DNA from: an uncultured Desulfobulbaceae bacterium
GTDB taxonomy: Bacteria; Desulfobacterota; Desulfobulbia; Desulfobulbales; BM004
Direction of reading: 5' to 3'
Length of the DNA stretch: 64,000 bases
Assembly: GCA_947259115.1 (NCBI GenBank)
Contig: CAMYKS010000020.1
Span: forward strand, 1-64,000
The notes under the pieces were generated by a model. The model was not told the origin of the DNA. It saw nothing but the letters and a program-made list of their open reading frames with translations, and searched no databases. Each line of letters begins with the position of its first letter. Within the stretch, counting starts at the first letter, position 1. Position numbers and translations under genes: made by a program. Shown here one piece after another: positions 34,267-43,787 of the stretch.

Positions 34267-35097
34267 ATGAAACATATTTTTATGAGCTTAATTTTTCTTT
34301 TCGGGCTCGGGAGCACAGTGTGCGTCGCTGACAGTGATGTTCGAAATTCCTACCTGTACGAGCGTTTTACTCTGAAGGGCGGAGTCCTGCACCATTCAGC
34401 AACCGGTGAGTTCAGCTCGAAAAAGGATGGTAAAAAAAAGGTTGAAGTTGACCTGGATGATCTCGGTCTTGACGAGAAAGATAACACCCTTTCTGTTTCT
34501 GCGCGGCTTCGTCTCAGCAAAAAATTCTCCCTGAATTCGGGTTATTTCGGCTACCATGAGTCCGGTAAGAATCGGAGTCCGTTTGATTATGACTTCGGTG
34601 ATATCACCATACCGGTCAACGCCATTACAGATTCCGAAGTTAACCTGGATGTATATTATGTTAACCTGGGGTATGCTGTCTACAGCGCTGAAAACACCGA
34701 AGTAGGTCTGGGCATCGGTGTTCATGCTGCTGATTTCAGTCTTCAGATTGAAGCTGCAATCGAGTCAGTGGGGCCACTCCCGCCGGTCTCCATAGGCCAG
34801 GAAACAGAGGATATACTTGCACCGCTGCCCAACCTGTACCTCTTTGCCAGCCGTGCCATAAAAGAAAATATTCTGCTGCACCTTAACGGGGGTTGGATGA
34901 GCCTCAGTTATGATGATTATGATGGGGACCTGTTCTTTGTCAGGGCTTTACTTGATTATCGCATCAAGAAGCACTTCGGCATCGGCGGCGGCTACAGTTA
35001 TTACGATTTTAATGTTGATTATGACCCGGGTAATAAAGTTGAAACTTACGATGTAAAGTTTCACGGACCAATGGTTTACCTGATCCTTGGTTTTTGA
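34267..35097 (+). CDS. outer-membrane beta-barrel protein, unknown function
   Basis: 276 aa. Signal peptide 1-20 (ends CVADS). Alternating strands, for example LSVSARLRLSKKFSLNSGYFGYHESG, VNLDVYYVNLGYAVYSAENTEVGLGIGVHAADF and HFGIGGGYSYYDFNVDYD. It ends in PMVYLILGF, with the C-terminal Phe that marks barrel insertion. GGAGGA precedes the ATG. It lies 95 bp after the lipoprotein gene, perhaps co-transcribed. No family name can be given. Confidence 0.8.
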   Translation: MKHIFMSLIFLFGLGSTVCVADSDVRNSYLYERFTLKGGVLHHSATGEFSSKKDGKKKVEVDLDDLGLDEKDNTLSVSARLRLSKKFSLNSGYFGYHESGKNRSPFDYDFGDITIPVNAITDSEVNLDVYYVNLGYAVYSAENTEVGLGIGVHAADFSLQIEAAIESVGPLPPVSIGQETEDILAPLPNLYLFASRAIKENILLHLNGGWMSLSYDDYDGDLFFVRALLDYRIKKHFGIGGGYSYYDFNVDYDPGNKVETYDVKFHGPMVYLILGF

Positions 35098-35123
35098 ACC
35101 GGGCTTTCTACGAGTTAACAACC

Positions 35124-35333
35124 ACCCCTAAAAGGGTAAACAGAAAAGACAAAGAGGAGATTTTTCTGTTTTTGCCATTTCACGCCGCCGAGCACCACAG
35201 AAACGACCGATAAAGGAGTTTGACCTGTCTGAGCATCCCGCAGTAATGGGGTGCGAGTTTTCAAACTCCCGGTCGTTTCGAGGAGCGCAGGGAAGTTCTG
35301 CATCGCAGAACCAAGTGATTGGCTGCCCTTTTT
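35124..35333 (+). repeat. 210-bp structured repeat element, copy 2 (with covarying hairpin)
   Basis: Aligned end to end with 15600-15810. The 7-bp arms of the last hairpin are GTTCTGC (35295-35301) and GCAGAAC (35305-35311) around ATC, against GTCCCAT and ATGGGAC around TTC in copy 1. Flanking sequence (CAAGTGATTGGCTGCCC then TTTTT) is identical. The 5' palindrome ACCCCTAAAAGGGT and the long central stem are kept. Confidence 0.85.
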
Positions 35334-35356
35334 GGGATCCTGCCCCTCCCATACAT

Positions 35357-35974
35357 ATGACTCACACACCAGGATCAGGAAAACGGGCGTGCTGTTTTAT
35401 TTTACATTTGGCCTTTTCTCTTGTCGTGCCGTTCTGCCTTGCCGTCAATACTACCCAGGCATCTGAGTGGAAGAATTCCCTGAATGTCTATGGCGGCCGC
35501 ATGACCTCCAATCACTGGGAAGATGTCTTCATCGACACCTTTAACCTGGATTTTAAGGACTCCTATTTCATGGCCATCACCCTGGCCCGGACGATTGGCA
35601 GATACGAAGATAAATTCAGTTTTGAGATTGAAGGACATTTAGTCAAGCATTTTGACTACATGGACCACTGGGAATTCAACGGCTTGGTAACAGGCCGCTG
35701 GGAAAAATTCCCGTGGGATAACACCATTGACACAGGTCTGGCCTTTGGCATAGGGCCTTCCTATGCAACGGATGAGCCGCAGGTGGAGATAGATAATAAT
35801 GACGAAACCTCAAAATTCCTGGTCTATTGGATGATCGAACTGGCCCTTGGCCTGCCGGATCATCCGCGAACCGCGTTGATTTTGCGGTTGCATCACCGCT
35901 CCAATGCCTGGGGCCTTATCCACAAAGACGGCGGCTCCAACGGTATAGGAATTGGAATGAAATTCAGATATTAA
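35357..35974 (+). CDS. PagL-like acyloxyacyl hydrolase / lipid A deacylase-type barrel
   Basis: 205 aa from the ATG at 35357; an in-frame start at 35246 is rejected because that extension lies inside the structured repeat. Signal peptide (ends TTQASE). Eight-stranded barrel character. LRLHHRSNAWGLIH near the C-terminus carries the H-x-S-N catalytic motif of PagL-type lipid A 3-O-deacylases, and the last residue is Tyr. It would remove an acyl chain from lipid A at the outer leaflet. Similarity outside the motif is weak, so substrate remains an inference. Confidence 0.72.
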   Translation: MTHTPGSGKRACCFILHLAFSLVVPFCLAVNTTQASEWKNSLNVYGGRMTSNHWEDVFIDTFNLDFKDSYFMAITLARTIGRYEDKFSFEIEGHLVKHFDYMDHWEFNGLVTGRWEKFPWDNTIDTGLAFGIGPSYATDEPQVEIDNNDETSKFLVYWMIELALGLPDHPRTALILRLHHRSNAWGLIHKDGGSNGIGIGMKFRY

Positions 35975-36071
35975 AAGATGGCGTTTTCTCGTTCATTTTC
36001 GTTGTCGACAGGTTCATATGCCAACAAAAAATGGATGGTATCAAAAGCTTATTTCATTTCCTTAGGTAATT

Positions 36072-38459
36072 CTATTTATCAGCCGGTTCCTTTTCAGGAG
36101 GTATATCCTCTTCAGCCTGCTCATCTGTTTCATCAGAAGAACCACTATCTTCAGAATCGACAATCCGCATTTCAAGGGGCCTGGCTGTATCCAGGTGTAC
36201 ATCACGCTGGGGAAAGGCCACCACGATACCTGCCTCGCGCAGGTGCTTCTCGATCAGGAAACGGACATGACTTTCAGTTATGGTTTTCTGCATGCGCCTG
36301 TTGCCTATCCGAATCCAGAAATAAACTGTAAAGATCAGCGCATTGTCGCCAAAATCTTTAAATATTATAATCGGTTCCGGTTTCTTCAGGACCAGGTCAT
36401 GTTCTTCAACGGCTCTTTCCAATGCCTTTACAGTGTCGCGGGTGGATGAACCGTATGCCACACCGACACTGACGTCACAGCGCACTATATCGTCTGACAG
36501 GGTCCAGTTGACAATGTTGTTTTCCAGGAAGGTGCTGTTCGGTACCAGGATTGTGAGATTCGCCTGGGTGCGGATCTCAGTGCAGCGGGTGCCTATATGT
36601 TCAACCCTGCCGATGATGTTGTCAACTTCAATGACATCGTCAATCTTGATGGGCCGCTCAAACATGATGATAAAACCGCTGATAAAGTTATTGATCAGGT
36701 TCTGGGAGCCGAACCCCACGCCGATTGCCACGGCGCCTCCAAGCAGGGTCAGGATGGTAAGGGGTATATTGACGGTGTGCAGGGCGAAGAGCACCAGAAT
36801 AATAGTCAATACAAAAAAACTGACCTTATGGATAGCGGCCTTGGCGCTTTCATCAAGCTGGGTCCTGGCCAGGATCCGGTTGGAAACGAACCTGGAGAAC
36901 AGTTTGGCCAGAAACAGCCCTACAAAGAGGATCAACAGGGCAAGCAGTACTTTCTTAATGGTTATGGACTCATCGTCAATGACATAGAGTTCAAAATCGA
37001 GTCTCTTGTCAATTAAGGAGGCAACACCTTTAACAATATCAATAAACTGGATGTTTTTGCTTTTTTCATCGATCTCGTTGAGGAATCTGTTGTTAAGCCG
37101 TCTAATAAGTTCCAGCTTGGTGAGATATTCGATATTATTGGCCGATAGTTTCTGCATGGCCTTTAGCTGGGAAAGCATATGGCTGAAAGCTTCCGGCGGC
37201 AGGGTGTCCTTGTCCCTGGACAACGTGAACTGTAAAGAAAGTATCTTTGGCTGCAGGTTGTTTTTCTGACTGGTCACCAGGGAACTGAGGCGGTCAATAT
37301 TCTTCCGGGAGCTTTGCATTTCCTGGCTCCATTCGGTCAGTAGGTCCGGCGTGTAATTTCCCTGCAGGAGGGCATAGCGTTTGTGCCATACCTCGTCAGC
37401 AAATATGAGAAGGCGGGATATATTCTCAGTCTGGACCAGGGCCTGCTGGTAGGTGTTTTTCCAGGCCTGACGCTCATCGAGCCAGGCCCTGGCGATCAGC
37501 TTGGTTTTCTCGTCCTTATCCTCAATAACATCAAACTGCTCCTGGGCCTGCAGCCATTTTGCCTCCACCTCCTGCTGTTCTCTGGCAAGGGACTGGATAC
37601 GTTCATTATGCTGCTGCTGTATTGATTCGATATTGTTACGCCTTTCCTGCAGGTCCTGCTCATCATATTCCAGGTTGGCACGGATCAGTGTTAATTGGCC
37701 TTCGAGAATTTTTCCCTGCTGTTTGGCAAGGCTCGCCTCGGCTTCAGCATTTTGCAGGGAGACATTGTTCAGATCCAGCTTTGCCTTGGCAAGGTCCAAC
37801 TCCAGCGCTGCAACAATTTTTTTAAATTCGTAAGCTGTCTGCTCCTTTTGGGCTGCCTTCTTCTCTGCATCTCCCCTTATCTTGCGTAAATTCTGCTCGG
37901 CTCTGTCATAATTAAACTGGGCGTCCTCATGGTTCTTTTTGGCTACCTCATGGGTAAGTTCTGCGGTTTCCTGAAGCTGCTTCTGGTCCTCCAATTTATT
38001 GAGATATTCATCATGAACTGACAAAGAATAGGGAGGCAGCAGGGGGATTGCCAGGCCCTCGGGGCTGGCCAGGACATTTTCCCTTCTCTTTTGTAATTGC
38101 TCTAAAGAGGCCTGTTTTCTTAACGCTGTTATCTGCTGTTGTATGACTGCTTCGGTCTCCTCCAGCAACATCGTATGTTTCTGCAGTTCGTCCGCTGAAA
38201 TTCCATACTGGAGCCTGACACTGCTTGCTTCAGACTGCTTGGCCTTGTCAATTTGATCTTTGATGGATTGCAGCCTGGCCTCAAGCTCAGCAACACGGTC
38301 TTCGATGGAAATTTTTTGCGGCCCTGCTTCGCTTGCCGTTGTTGCAGTTTTTTCCTGGGCAAGTCCTACCGGTGCCTGGATCAGCAGCAGACAAACGATA
38401 ATGAGAAGATATGTGAAGTGTTTTTTGGGTCTCATTTCTCTGTTTGTACAAAATAGCAT
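36072..38459 (-). CDS. large MscS-family mechanosensitive channel with coiled-coil periplasmic domain
   Basis: 795 aa. Two possible starts, ATG 38459 and ATG 38435; the second begins right at the signal peptide (KKHFTYLLIIVCLLLIQAPVGLAQ). Residues about 40-330 are charged coiled-coil, rich in Gln/Glu/Lys. Membrane helices lie near 500-590. The MscS core contains TLLGGAVAIGVGFGSQNLINNFISGF (pore helix TM3), FERPIKIDDVIEVDNIIGRVEHIGTRCTEI and LVPNSTFLENNIVNWT. The layout resembles MscK/YbdG-type channels that relieve osmotic stress. Acidic C-terminal tail. Confidence 0.93.
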   Translation of the reverse strand: MLFCTNREMRPKKHFTYLLIIVCLLLIQAPVGLAQEKTATTASEAGPQKISIEDRVAELEARLQSIKDQIDKAKQSEASSVRLQYGISADELQKHTMLLEETEAVIQQQITALRKQASLEQLQKRRENVLASPEGLAIPLLPPYSLSVHDEYLNKLEDQKQLQETAELTHEVAKKNHEDAQFNYDRAEQNLRKIRGDAEKKAAQKEQTAYEFKKIVAALELDLAKAKLDLNNVSLQNAEAEASLAKQQGKILEGQLTLIRANLEYDEQDLQERRNNIESIQQQHNERIQSLAREQQEVEAKWLQAQEQFDVIEDKDEKTKLIARAWLDERQAWKNTYQQALVQTENISRLLIFADEVWHKRYALLQGNYTPDLLTEWSQEMQSSRKNIDRLSSLVTSQKNNLQPKILSLQFTLSRDKDTLPPEAFSHMLSQLKAMQKLSANNIEYLTKLELIRRLNNRFLNEIDEKSKNIQFIDIVKGVASLIDKRLDFELYVIDDESITIKKVLLALLILFVGLFLAKLFSRFVSNRILARTQLDESAKAAIHKVSFFVLTIILVLFALHTVNIPLTILTLLGGAVAIGVGFGSQNLINNFISGFIIMFERPIKIDDVIEVDNIIGRVEHIGTRCTEIRTQANLTILVPNSTFLENNIVNWTLSDDIVRCDVSVGVAYGSSTRDTVKALERAVEEHDLVLKKPEPIIIFKDFGDNALIFTVYFWIRIGNRRMQKTITESHVRFLIEKHLREAGIVVAFPQRDVHLDTARPLEMRIVDSEDSGSSDETDEQAEEDIPPEKEPADK

Positions 38460-38539
38460 TTTATTTTAGCCTGTAATGTACTTTTATGATTCTATGCCGA
38501 ACTTAGCTCAAATGATGTTTTTTTTAAAGAAATCCTTAA

Positions 38540-38662
38540 TCGGAGTCTTCGCTTACCTCCTGCCTGCGCGGGGATGACTAAAAAATAATAGGGATACCCA
38601 TAAAAAACAATCCGTCATTCCCGCGCAGGCGGGAGGTAAGCAACCAAAAGGGGACTCCGATC
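38540..38662. repeat. GC palindromic element, copy C
   Basis: ATCGGAGTC (left) and GACTCCGAT (right) enclose TTACCTCCTGCCTGCGCGGG and its near-complement CCCGCGCAGGCGGGAGGTAA, separated by an AT-rich 45-bp loop. Sits between the AsmA-type and MscS-type genes. The ends of the region 62577-62735 (CTTCGCTTA, and AGCAACCGAAGGGAGACTCCGA) look related. Confidence 0.65.
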
Positions 38663-38695
38663 TAGTTCTTCAAACTGAGTTAGGTTGCAGCCATT

Positions 38696-41600
38696 TTATT
38701 CTTTCTCTGGCGGTCCCTCTTCAGTAGGCTCCTTATCCGCTGGTTTATCCTCTGATTTATCATCAGACGGCTTCCCTGCCTCCACTTCAGCAAAGCTGAC
38801 CGAACCGGTAAAGGTTTTCTTCAGTATACGCATGATATTGCTGCCCAGGGCAGTGGGGGAAAGTACCAGGACAGAGGGACTGTCAAGGTCGCCCGCTACC
38901 CTGACCGGTACACTGAAGAGGCTGCCGCTGCCGGTCAGTCTTCTGACAATTGGTATTTTATCGGTCACCTTGCTGACCGTTTTAGAGGCAACCACCAGGA
39001 CGACTATATTGATCTTTTTCTGCACATAATTAATATGACCCTGGGTGATCAAATCAATGGCTTCACTGTCCAGAAATGCCTCTTTGATCTCCAGTTTGCC
39101 GTTATTGAGAGCCATATCCGCAGTAAGCTTTTTGTATTGCAATTCTTCCCTGCCGTCCAGGCTGGGCAGCTTGAGCCGGAACAGATCAGTAAGGTTCAGA
39201 TAGGAAAAAACCGAGGAAAGAATGCGCTGCTGGTAAATGGTCCCGTTTTTTGCCTTGAATTTTATTTCTCCCTGCAATGTCTCTGCTATCGGCTTGGCAG
39301 TTCCAGAGGCAGTCAGTGCCCCAACCAGGCCGTAACTGCCGGTCATTTGGAATTTTTCCGGGTGAAAGCAGTCAATTGTTTTCTGCATATCCTGGTTCTC
39401 AGCCAGCGGCTTAATGTTCAGAGATAAGTCACCGGGCGTCAATTGCAGGCTGCCCGGCAGGGAAATACCGCACAGGTCGGCCTGGGTGACATTCATCTCA
39501 ACTGAATTATCATCCAGGTCGAAGGTTGCAACCACCGGCTGCAGAACATACTCGCCAAAGGTGAACATGTCTGCCTTGAAGCGCACTGAACCATGGATCG
39601 GCAGGTTCCAGGCTTGGGCCTGGTCTGATTCCTTGCTCTCTTTTTTATCTTTATTTTCCGGCAGGAAACCTTTTATCTCCTCCCATACAAGTTTTTCAAT
39701 GGTGAGATCCACGTCCACCTCGAATTCTTCCTCAAAGGTCTTTATGGTGCCCTGGCTGATGAACTCGTTGTTATGCAGATTAAAATCAAGATCCTTCAGA
39801 TGCAGCAGGTTGTCACTTGCCTCCAGGGAGATCTTTCTTATATGGACAGGATCTTCCAGCAGCATGGGCAGCACAAAGTCTTCGCCCTCGATGGTCCCTT
39901 TAACAGATGATGCTGTGGGGTCGTCCAGAAAAACATGGGCCTCAAAGTCACCCTGCAGCCAGCCGCCGAGGGCATACTTTTCCCGCTTTATTATTTTCTC
40001 AAGGGTTGACCGGTCCAATTTACCGCTGAAGGTGAACTCCGCAGTCCTCTCCTTGCTGGTCAGGGAGAAATCAGCCTGGGAGACCTCATCCTGAACTGAG
40101 AGCTTTTTGATCGTCAACACCTCGTCCTGCCAGGTAAAATCCAGCGCTGCTCTGGGGCCGCTCTTAAATGTAAAATCGCCGTTAAAGCCAATGGATGTAT
40201 CGTCCTGCCAGGCAAACCTGGCGTTGGACAGGGTATAGGGTGTCTGCAAATAGACACCGGGCGGCATATCCATCTGCTCTGACAGCCAGCGGGAAGCATC
40301 ATGGTTGACCACGCCGTCTATGGTCAGGTCTGCCCCCAGATTATATCCCCTGGAGCCGGTAAGCTCCCCGGTAACAGAAAAGGTGCTGTCGAAAACTGTT
40401 GCCTGCAGTGCATTAAAATCGATCTTGTTTGGGGAAAATATTGCATTGCCGCTTCTTAATGTCACTGCTTCCGGTAAAAGGCTGATTTCAGCGGTGGCAT
40501 TCTCAAAGGTGATCAGGGCTTCATAATCCCATTTTTGTGCCTCAAGGATCGGCCCGGTCAATCTATGGAATGAAACATCAGCAACACCGCTGACACTTTT
40601 TATATCCTCCAGATGGTCCTGAAACTCTTCAACCGAAGTAACCCACTCGTATACCTGGTCCAGCTCAACCTTGAAGTTGCCCGATTTGATCTCCATAAGG
40701 GTCTCGGCTTTCCAGTTTTGGGTGCCGGTGAGATTTGCAAATGATGACTTCCCCACCTTGCCGGCAAGGTCCTGGAGTTTTATCTCATCTCCTTCATAGA
40801 GCAGCTTGCCGCTGCTGACCGTTATCGGGTAGGGAACCTTTGCGTAGTTCGCAGAAAAGTCCATCCGGTCAACATCCACCCTGGTGTTGATTGTTTTGAA
40901 ATTATCGCCTAGGACCAGCCTGCCCTGGGCACTGCCGCTAACCTTTGTCAGCCGTGCCATGTATTCCAGAAAGGCCTCATTGCTGACGATCTTTTTCAGG
41001 ACCGGCGGCACCTCTGCCAAATCGGCATCGAGTTGCAGGTCCAGATGAAACGGGTCATCATCTTCGCCCATGAGACCGATCTTTAATGAGCTGTTACTGG
41101 CTGTTGCGCCGCGCATTCTTGCTGATACGTTTGTACATTCCAGGATACCCTTGGCAATAACCGTGTCTCCGCTGACATTTTCCAGGTTCAGGTCATAATC
41201 CTGAATATGGATTATGCCCTGGTCTAAACGGCCCCGAACGGTCATGTTCTCCAGGGTGGAAATTTCATCAGGTGATTTTCCTTTAACCTGGAAGCTGGCA
41301 GTGGGAATTATACCACCTCTCATATAATCAAAGATGTCATTAACTACCGGCAGGTCACCATACATGGCGCTAATAATTTTCGGCAACACTTCATGGCTGC
41401 TCTGCACGTCAATATCTTTGCCCTGCAGGTTTATATCATAAAGGGGTTGGGAACGGTCCAGGAGAAGAGTACCGCTGAGCTGCAATTGAGGATTGGTGAG
41501 GATGAGGTCGTCAATAGTGATCAGAGTTTTATCACCAGTGACCTGCAGGCTGGCCGCCAGTATTTTGCCCTGCAGTGCAATGGATTCTTCCTTGTACTTG

Positions 41601-42424
41601 ACTGTGATTTCCGGGTCCGTGGCCTTCAGCTCAGCGCTCAGACCCTTTTCCGGATCAATGGTAAATGCCATGTGCAGGGATGAGAACTTTTCATCAAGCA
41701 GGGCTTTCAGATTTGGTAAAAAATAGTTTGACGCAGCCTTGGCACTGATCTTCTCCAGGTTGATCTTGCCCTTGCCCCTCAGTGGGCTTGGCGACAGACT
41801 GGCGTAAAATTTTATGCTGTCCGCCACATTTGAACTGTAGCCCAAGTCAATGGTTAGGTTTTCTTTTTCAACTTCGATTTCACCGTTGATGTTTTTAAAG
41901 AAAAAGAGAGTCTGATCCTTATCAACGAGTTCAATGGATCCCCCATACAACTCGATCTCAATCCCCGGGATAAGTTTCACCAGAGATAATAGCTGGTTGG
42001 ATGTAAATTCCAGCCATTCGGTATAGCGCGGCTCATGTTCGGGAGTTTCGCGAACAGCACTGTCTGGCAGGAGGATGGACATTTGCGGCTGGTTGAGCTG
42101 CACCTCGTCGATCTGCACCTTGCCGGTCAGAAGCGGCAGCAGGACAGGATAAACTTCCAGGGCATCAACCTTGGCTGAAAGTAAACCGGGCATTTCAATG
42201 CTGAGGTTATCTAATACAATATTGGGCAGGGGAGAGAAACGAAGCTTTGCGGTCTGGAAGGTTATATCTCCCTGCAGTTGGCTGCTGAGCTCGGCCTGCA
42301 CCTTGCCTTTCAGCCATTCAGAATCAACCAGCCGCGGAGCAATAATGAAAATAGCCAGCAGCAGGGCCAGAAAAAAGCCTGCTATACTACCGATCCAGTA
42401 ATATTTTTTTACGGTTTTATCCAT
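38696..42424 (-). CDS. AsmA-family protein, very large
   Basis: 1242 aa. A single N-terminal membrane anchor (GSIAGFFLALLLAIFIIAPRLV, written as a landmark near residues 13-33) is followed by the AsmA N-terminal pattern VQAELSSQLQGDITFQTAKL and SPLPNIVLDNLSIEMPG. A long run of repeated beta-strand segments follows, ending with an AsmA-like C-terminal domain (NGTIYQQRILSSVFSYLNLTDLF). Members such as YhdP, TamB and AsmA form grooved periplasmic bridges thought to move phospholipids to the outer membrane. Acidic Glu/Lys/Pro tail. Monocistronic. Confidence 0.88.
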   Translation of the reverse strand: MDKTVKKYYWIGSIAGFFLALLLAIFIIAPRLVDSEWLKGKVQAELSSQLQGDITFQTAKLRFSPLPNIVLDNLSIEMPGLLSAKVDALEVYPVLLPLLTGKVQIDEVQLNQPQMSILLPDSAVRETPEHEPRYTEWLEFTSNQLLSLVKLIPGIEIELYGGSIELVDKDQTLFFFKNINGEIEVEKENLTIDLGYSSNVADSIKFYASLSPSPLRGKGKINLEKISAKAASNYFLPNLKALLDEKFSSLHMAFTIDPEKGLSAELKATDPEITVKYKEESIALQGKILAASLQVTGDKTLITIDDLILTNPQLQLSGTLLLDRSQPLYDINLQGKDIDVQSSHEVLPKIISAMYGDLPVVNDIFDYMRGGIIPTASFQVKGKSPDEISTLENMTVRGRLDQGIIHIQDYDLNLENVSGDTVIAKGILECTNVSARMRGATASNSSLKIGLMGEDDDPFHLDLQLDADLAEVPPVLKKIVSNEAFLEYMARLTKVSGSAQGRLVLGDNFKTINTRVDVDRMDFSANYAKVPYPITVSSGKLLYEGDEIKLQDLAGKVGKSSFANLTGTQNWKAETLMEIKSGNFKVELDQVYEWVTSVEEFQDHLEDIKSVSGVADVSFHRLTGPILEAQKWDYEALITFENATAEISLLPEAVTLRSGNAIFSPNKIDFNALQATVFDSTFSVTGELTGSRGYNLGADLTIDGVVNHDASRWLSEQMDMPPGVYLQTPYTLSNARFAWQDDTSIGFNGDFTFKSGPRAALDFTWQDEVLTIKKLSVQDEVSQADFSLTSKERTAEFTFSGKLDRSTLEKIIKREKYALGGWLQGDFEAHVFLDDPTASSVKGTIEGEDFVLPMLLEDPVHIRKISLEASDNLLHLKDLDFNLHNNEFISQGTIKTFEEEFEVDVDLTIEKLVWEEIKGFLPENKDKKESKESDQAQAWNLPIHGSVRFKADMFTFGEYVLQPVVATFDLDDNSVEMNVTQADLCGISLPGSLQLTPGDLSLNIKPLAENQDMQKTIDCFHPEKFQMTGSYGLVGALTASGTAKPIAETLQGEIKFKAKNGTIYQQRILSSVFSYLNLTDLFRLKLPSLDGREELQYKKLTADMALNNGKLEIKEAFLDSEAIDLITQGHINYVQKKINIVVLVVASKTVSKVTDKIPIVRRLTGSGSLFSVPVRVAGDLDSPSVLVLSPTALGSNIMRILKKTFTGSVSFAEVEAGKPSDDKSEDKPADKEPTEEGPPEKE

Positions 42425-42504
42425 GCATGATTACCCGTATGTTTCAGTTTTAAAGAGATATTAAGGATCATAAAACGGCGGAAGGGATATGGCAAGGGAA
42501 AGAA

Positions 42505-42703
42505 AGGTCTCAAGGTTCCGAGGGGCCAAGGGTAACAGGACTAGGGGCCAAGGGTCCGAGGGGCCAAGGTGTCAAGGGTAATAAAACAAGGATCCAAGGG
42601 TTCAAGGGGTCGAGGGTAATATGACAGGTTTCAAGGTTCCGAGGGTCCGAGGGGTCGAGGGTAATAAGACAGGGGCCGAGGAGCCAAGGTGTCAAGGATT
42701 TAA
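42505..42703. repeat. CAAGGG/CCGAGGGG repeat array, forward half
   Basis: About 20 degenerate 7-8-bp units: GGTCTCAAGG, TTCCGAGGGGCCAAGGG, GGTCCGAGGGGCCAAGG, TGTCAAGGG, and so on. Longer periodicity is visible as GGGTAATAAAACA, GGGTAATATGACA and GGGTAATAAGACA recurring every 60-70 bases. Confidence 0.75.
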
Positions 42704-42854
42704 ATGCTTTTACAATTTTTACTGCAGACAGACGCAGATTCTTTTTAAGACCCCTTTAGGGGTACAAAAACAGACCAGTTGCTGTACTACATGCACAACA
42801 ATTGTTTTTTCACCGATACGGGGTATTAAAAGCTAATCGCCTAAGAATATTTTT

Positions 42855-42909
42855 CGTCGGCATACGTGTCAATCATTGGTTCAGTTCGTAAACCAAACCA
42901 CGGCCGACG
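42855..42909. repeat. nested hairpin related to the REP-like family
   Basis: GTCGGC (42856-42861) and GCCGAC (42903-42908) enclose GTGTCAATC followed by TTGGTT (42876-42881) and AACCAA (42891-42896). The lead GTGTCAATC before a hairpin is the same as at 7983. Confidence 0.5.
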
Positions 42910-42927
42910 ATTTACGGAAAGACAAAT

Positions 42928-43070
42928 TCCTTGAATCCTGGATTTTCACCCTCGAAACCTTGGCCCCTCGAACCCTTGGACCCTAGTTTTTTTTAACCCT
43001 CGAAACCTCGACCCCTTGACTCCTTGGACCCTAGTTTTTATACCCTTGAAACCTTGGCCCCTTGGACCCT
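42928..43070. repeat. CCCTTG/CCCTCG repeat array, reverse half
   Basis: Units such as CCTTGAATCC, ACCCTCGAAACC, TTGGCCCCTCGAACCC and TTGGACCCTAGTTTTT, read in the opposite sense to 42505-42703. ACCCTAGTTTTT ends two sub-blocks. Confidence 0.75.
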
Positions 43071-43072
43071 TG

Positions 43073-43714
43073 TCATGTCTTCCTGATCCTTATTTTTCTC
43101 CTCCGCAGGTGATTGATCTTTATCCTGATCCGTAAGCGTGAAAACCAGTCCCAATAGTTTGCCAGAGGGATAAGGTCCAAACAACCGACGGCATCAATGT
43201 GGTAGAGTTTGACCGCACCATTTTTCTTATACTGAAAAAATGTATTGGTGCCGCCCATTTCCCGCAGAAAGATATTTTTCACAACCAGCCAGTTTAAAAA
43301 ATCATCCACTGCCCTGATGACTATTGCATCTGCTATGGCACCATGCTTCTGAATGTACTGTTTCATGGTTATGCAGGACGAGCCATCCTCGTTCAGTATC
43401 AACTCGCATACCAGCCCCTTGCCGAGGTCCGTGTCAACTAATCCGTAGCACCTCGGTATATGTTTAAAGACCTCGGGATCATTTCTTTGACGCAACTGCC
43501 GGCAAAAAAGATCGTCGGTATAATTGATGTCAAAATAACCGCTGTTGCAACCCCGCGTTACCCAGAAAAGCCAGTCCCGCAAGCCCTTGGGTCTGAAGTC
43601 TTCAGAAGGGCTGACATTGGAAATTTTGATACATTTGCTGTGGTCTTCCGGGTGTAAATAAACGTCCCGTTCTTCACCACTGGCAAACGCTTGCTTATCA
43701 CTTAATCGAATCAT
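43073..43714 (-). CDS. YrbL-like protein (kinase-like fold, PhoP-regulated family)
   Basis: 213 aa. Matches the YrbL/PhoP_reg family: an N-terminal FASGEERDVYLHPEDHSKCIKI (GxxRxVYxHPxxxxxCIKV), then IPRCYGLVDTDLGKGLVCELILNEDG, then NIFLREMGGTNTFFQ and LYHIDAVGCLDLIPLA. The pattern resembles the nucleotide-binding lobe of sugar kinases such as those of LPS core. Biochemical activity unknown. Lies 73 bp downstream of a sulfotransferase on the same strand, in a glycan-type locus. The stop is at the edge of the repeat array. Confidence 0.85.
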   Translation of the reverse strand: MIRLSDKQAFASGEERDVYLHPEDHSKCIKISNVSPSEDFRPKGLRDWLFWVTRGCNSGYFDINYTDDLFCRQLRQRNDPEVFKHIPRCYGLVDTDLGKGLVCELILNEDGSSCITMKQYIQKHGAIADAIVIRAVDDFLNWLVVKNIFLREMGGTNTFFQYKKNGAVKLYHIDAVGCLDLIPLANYWDWFSRLRIRIKINHLRRRKIRIRKT

Positions 43715-43787
43715 ATTAGGATCTTTCAGAAAAATTCATCGTTTTGGCTGAGTTTGGTATAGAACCACTTTCATCAAAAATGCGGGG

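Larger units (their letters stand above)
42425..43072. other. gene-free interval between facing repeat arrays
   Basis: 648 bases without a gene: a plus-oriented CAAGGG array, about 215 bases of unique-looking sequence with a nested hairpin, then an inverted array. The unique part (42711-42925) holds a CCCCTTTAGGGG mini-palindrome but no open frame that could be a relic of a four-helix gene. Confidence 0.55.

Noticed and set aside
35246-35356. N-terminal extension of the PagL-like protein
   Set aside because: The extension is read through the structured repeat, has no ribosome binding site, and places a signal peptide in the middle of the protein; the ATG at 35357 fits better.
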